7,161 nt of DNA from Acidimicrobiales bacterium (GTDB lineage: Bacteria; Actinomycetota; Acidimicrobiia; Acidimicrobiales; Ilumatobacteraceae), in the NCBI GenBank assembly GCA_030833305.1, contig JAURHL010000099.1, forward strand, positions 1 through 7,161. The letters run 5' to 3'. Both the position numbers and the translations under genes were made by a program. Positions 5,683-7,161 of the stretch are shown here, piece after piece. Position 1 is the stretch's first letter. Each line of letters opens with the position of its first letter. The notes beneath the pieces were generated by a model that was not told the DNA's origin, searched no databases, and saw nothing but the letters and a program-made list of their open reading frames with translations.

Positions 5683-6663
5683 TCACCCGTTCGGTGGCGG
5701 TCCGCCGTTCGGCGGCGGTCCTCCCATGGGAGGCATCGGTGCCGCGGCGTTGCCGGTTTGCGTGGTGGCGGTTCCTCGCAGACATCCGATGACGTACGGG
5801 AACGCCGCGGTGGCGTGATAGCGGTACGTGCCGTCGGGCCCGATACGACCGTTGCACTCGTCGAGAACGTTGCTTTTGCCGTTGGCGTCGTACGTGTACG
5901 CCTTCCACGAGTACGAGGTCGGGTCACCGGTCATGTCGTAACCCGACACGAACACCGCGGTCTCGGAGCACTCAGAGTCGAGACAGCCGACCGAGTTGTA
6001 AATGGGGAAACCGTCGAGGGCGTAGCCGATGATGTAGGACGAATCGAGGTTGCAGGCGGCCACGGCGTTCAACGCGTGATTGTGATAATCGGCGTCGAAT
6101 CCGGTGTGACCACCACACCCGTCGAGCAAACCGTTGTACACCGGGTCCCCGTACGCCTCGCGTTCGGGCATCGGACCTTCGGTGGGGCCGTAAATGGGCA
6201 AACCCGTGGTGGTGAACCCGAGTGGTCCGAGCACGTCGACGATGCTGGTGGGCTCGTCGGCCACTTCCGGCCTCAACGGAACGCGCCATTCCCACGTCTG
6301 TTCCTGAAGCCCGTTCGGCGTCATCTCGACGAACTCGTATCCGGGCATTCCGTTCGAGGTGACCACCACTTCGCCGTCGACGCATTCCACCGTCACCACC
6401 GGCATGGCGTAGTCACCGCCCGGACCCGCCACGGCGCTCAGATCAGGGAACACTGCCGTGGGGCACTCGCCGAGCGCGGGGAGAGCGGTGTCCGTCGGAA
6501 CGATGGCGAGGGCCTCGGTGGTCGTCGACTGCGCCACCGTGGATTCGACCGTGGTGGCCGGCTCCGAGGCCGCCACCGAGGTTTCGGTGTTGCCACCCCC
6601 GCCACAGGCGGCCAGCAAGGTGAACATCGACGACACGACGATCGATCTCGAGGGAATTTGCAT
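5683..6663 (-). CDS. YHYH-domain lipoprotein
   Basis: Exported protein of the YHYH family (Pfam calls it YHYH protein); function unknown. The 326 residues begin with a lipoprotein signal (R6, hydrophobic 8-19) and lipobox LAAC with C20. A glycine, then Thr/Ser/Ala-rich low-complexity linker runs to about 60, followed by the conserved domain at about 65-298. Landmarks: GLPIYGP (154-160), CGGHTGFDADYHNHALN (183-199), YALDGFPIYNS (214-224) and YRYHATAAFPYVIGC (280-294). The last carries the name motif as YRYH rather than YHYH. Eight cysteines after C20 (67, 94, 183, 204, 227, 232, 270, 294) suggest disulfides, as expected outside the cytoplasm. The tail is GGPPPN repeated twice. I chose the ATG at 6663 because it gives a clean signal peptide. 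An in-frame ATG at 6696 and a TTG at 6765 exist, but the latter overlaps the upstream gene and would bury the signal. It converges on the FKBP gene with a 6-bp gap. Confidence 0.88.
   Translation of the reverse strand: MQIPSRSIVVSSMFTLLAACGGGGNTETSVAASEPATTVESTVAQSTTTEALAIVPTDTALPALGECPTAVFPDLSAVAGPGGDYAMPVVTVECVDGEVVVTSNGMPGYEFVEMTPNGLQEQTWEWRVPLRPEVADEPTSIVDVLGPLGFTTTGLPIYGPTEGPMPEREAYGDPVYNGLLDGCGGHTGFDADYHNHALNAVAACNLDSSYIIGYALDGFPIYNSVGCLDSECSETAVFVSGYDMTGDPTSYSWKAYTYDANGKSNVLDECNGRIGPDGTYRYHATAAFPYVIGCLRGTATTQTGNAAAPMPPMGGPPPNGGPPPNG
5687..5722. repeat. Two-copy 18-bp tandem repeat in the 3' end of the YHYH gene
   Basis: Units 5687-5704 and 5705-5722 share 16 of 18 bases by my count. 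On the minus strand they encode the C-terminal GGPPPN-type repeat of the YHYH lipoprotein. Such short in-frame repeats can arise by slippage and may vary in copy number between strains. Confidence 0.75.
5702..5733. repeat. Two adjacent GC-rich inverted repeats near the convergent gene ends
   Basis: CCGCCGTTCGGCGG (5702-5715) has 6-bp arms. CCTCCCATGGGAGG (5720-5733) is a perfect 14-bp palindrome able to form a 5-bp stem with a 4-nt loop. They lie 26 bp past the FKBP stop, inside the last codons of the YHYH gene. No T-run follows on either strand, so a standard intrinsic terminator is not supported. They may slow polymerase at the convergent junction or may just reflect the proline/glycine codons. 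Confidence 0.35.
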
Positions 6664-6740
6664 CCCGACATCGTGCCCCACTCGGACCTCGAACATGGTG
6701 GGATCCCGGTGAGAATTCGGTGACGAATCGTCGGGATACG
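6664..6740 (-). other. Intergenic gap upstream of the YHYH gene
   Basis: A 77-bp gap between two minus-strand genes. It contains no TANNNT hexamer next to the 6663 or 6696 start codon, unlike the three leaderless-type promoters elsewhere. A TTGACG (6739-6744, minus) overlaps the upstream stop and resembles a -35, but no acceptable -10 follows at 16-18 bp. The YHYH gene may be read through from the upstream gene. Confidence 0.3.
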
Positions 6741-7161
6741 TCAAACGAGTTCGCCGCGCCACCAACGTTCGAGGGCGTCGGGTAATTCGCCCTCGCCCCG
6801 ATCGTCCATCACCTCGGGATCGTTCGGAGCCCCGTCACGACGCATGACCGTGGCGATGCCTCGGTCGTCGATGGCCACGGTGACACGAACACGTTGGCGC
6901 AACGGGTGCTCGCTGGGGCGCCACCTGGTGGAGTCCGACGGATCGGTGGGAGCACACCAGCCGCTGACCACCAACGCGGCGGCCGAGAACTCGACGTGAT
7001 CATTCGTGCGTTCCAGGAGCAGATACGGATGTTCATCGCTGTCGAGGAGGAACGCCGGCTGGCTCTGGCCGGTCGGGATCACGTACAAACGCGCCTCGGC
7101 CAACGAGAACGGCTCGCTCACTTCACGATGGACCATGTCGTCGACCCATCGAGCCAGAACG
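6741..7161 (-). CDS. Protein of unknown function, 5' end probably outside the window
   Basis: I do not recognise this protein. From the ATG at 7136 it has 131 residues, but the frame stays open to the window edge, and the eight extra codons (V-L-A-R-W-V-D-D) read naturally into the rest. The gene therefore probably starts upstream; 7136 has no clear ribosome-binding site. The visible part is soluble-looking, with no membrane segment or signal. A strand-rich first half (RLYVIPTGQ, YLLLERTNDHVEF, AALVVSGWCAP) is followed by a strand pair (RVRVTVAIDD, IATVMRRDG) and an acidic tail ending LERWWRGEL. No catalytic motif is evident. Base composition matches the neighbours, which supports it being a real gene. 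It ends 77 bp before the YHYH start on the same strand. Confidence 0.65.
   Translation of the reverse strand, partial: VLARWVDDMVHREVSEPFSLAEARLYVIPTGQSQPAFLLDSDEHPYLLLERTNDHVEFSAAALVVSGWCAPTDPSDSTRWRPSEHPLRQRVRVTVAIDDRGIATVMRRDGAPNDPEVMDDRGEGELPDALERWWRGELV

Noticed and set aside
5758..6723. 321-codon plus-strand open frame opposite the YHYH gene
   Set aside because: The opposite frame has a signal peptide, lipobox and conserved motifs. This one is Arg/Gly/Val-rich shadow sequence.
6664..6765. Upstream TTG or ATG (6765, 6696) starts for the YHYH gene
   Set aside because: They would put 34 or 11 charged residues ahead of a good lipoprotein signal, and the 6765 start overlaps the upstream gene. 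The 6696 ATG cannot be fully excluded.
1..7161. Mobile elements, tRNA/rRNA genes, CRISPR arrays, toxin-antitoxin or defence modules
   Set aside because: No transposase or integrase motifs, long terminal inverted repeats, direct-repeat arrays or RNA-gene signatures were seen. All space is filled by ordinary chromosomal genes.

Overview
This is a compact, high-GC stretch of bacterial chromosome with no mobile elements, RNA genes or CRISPR array that I can see. Dense coding, G/C-rich third positions, an actinobacterial-style LeuB, a UbiB-like kinase of the 'NGDPHPGN' type and several promoters that appear to fire directly on the start codon all suggest an actinobacterium, possibly Acidimicrobiia. 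The lineage is an inference from protein style, not a computed placement.

Layout. Positions 1-716 (minus) hold the first 238 codons of a branched-chain aminotransferase (ilvE). It lies downstream of leuB, 3-isopropylmalate dehydrogenase (781-1788, minus), so the pair forms a branched-chain amino acid operon. Divergent from leuB, across a 126-bp gap, is greA (1915-2385, plus). greA is followed without a real gap by an alpha/beta hydrolase (reading frame open from greA's stop codon, ending at 3272) and, 1 nt later, by a UbiB/ABC1-type atypical kinase (3274-4761). Next comes a lipoprotein with two FKBP domains, the second degenerate (4780-5676, plus). Convergent with it, only 6 bp away, is a YHYH-domain lipoprotein (5683-6663, minus). 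Upstream of that on the minus strand is an unrecognised protein (stop at 6741) whose frame stays open to the window edge.

How they work together. leuB and ilvE act at successive ends of leucine synthesis. greA rescues backtracked RNA polymerase. The hydrolase and kinase look co-transcribed, but nothing in the sequence says what they share. The FKBP and YHYH proteins are both predicted lipoproteins on the outer face of the cytoplasmic membrane.

The most interesting signals are regulatory. Three start codons (leuB, greA, FKBP gene) sit 7-8 nt after a TANNNT hexamer and lack a well-placed Shine-Dalgarno sequence, the pattern of leaderless mRNAs. ilvE, inside an operon, does have a Shine-Dalgarno sequence. 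The hydrolase appears to lack its natural start among ATG/GTG/TTG; a CTG overlapping greA's stop is the best candidate. I found no convincing previously undescribed multi-gene system. No gene-free stretch exceeds 300 bases.
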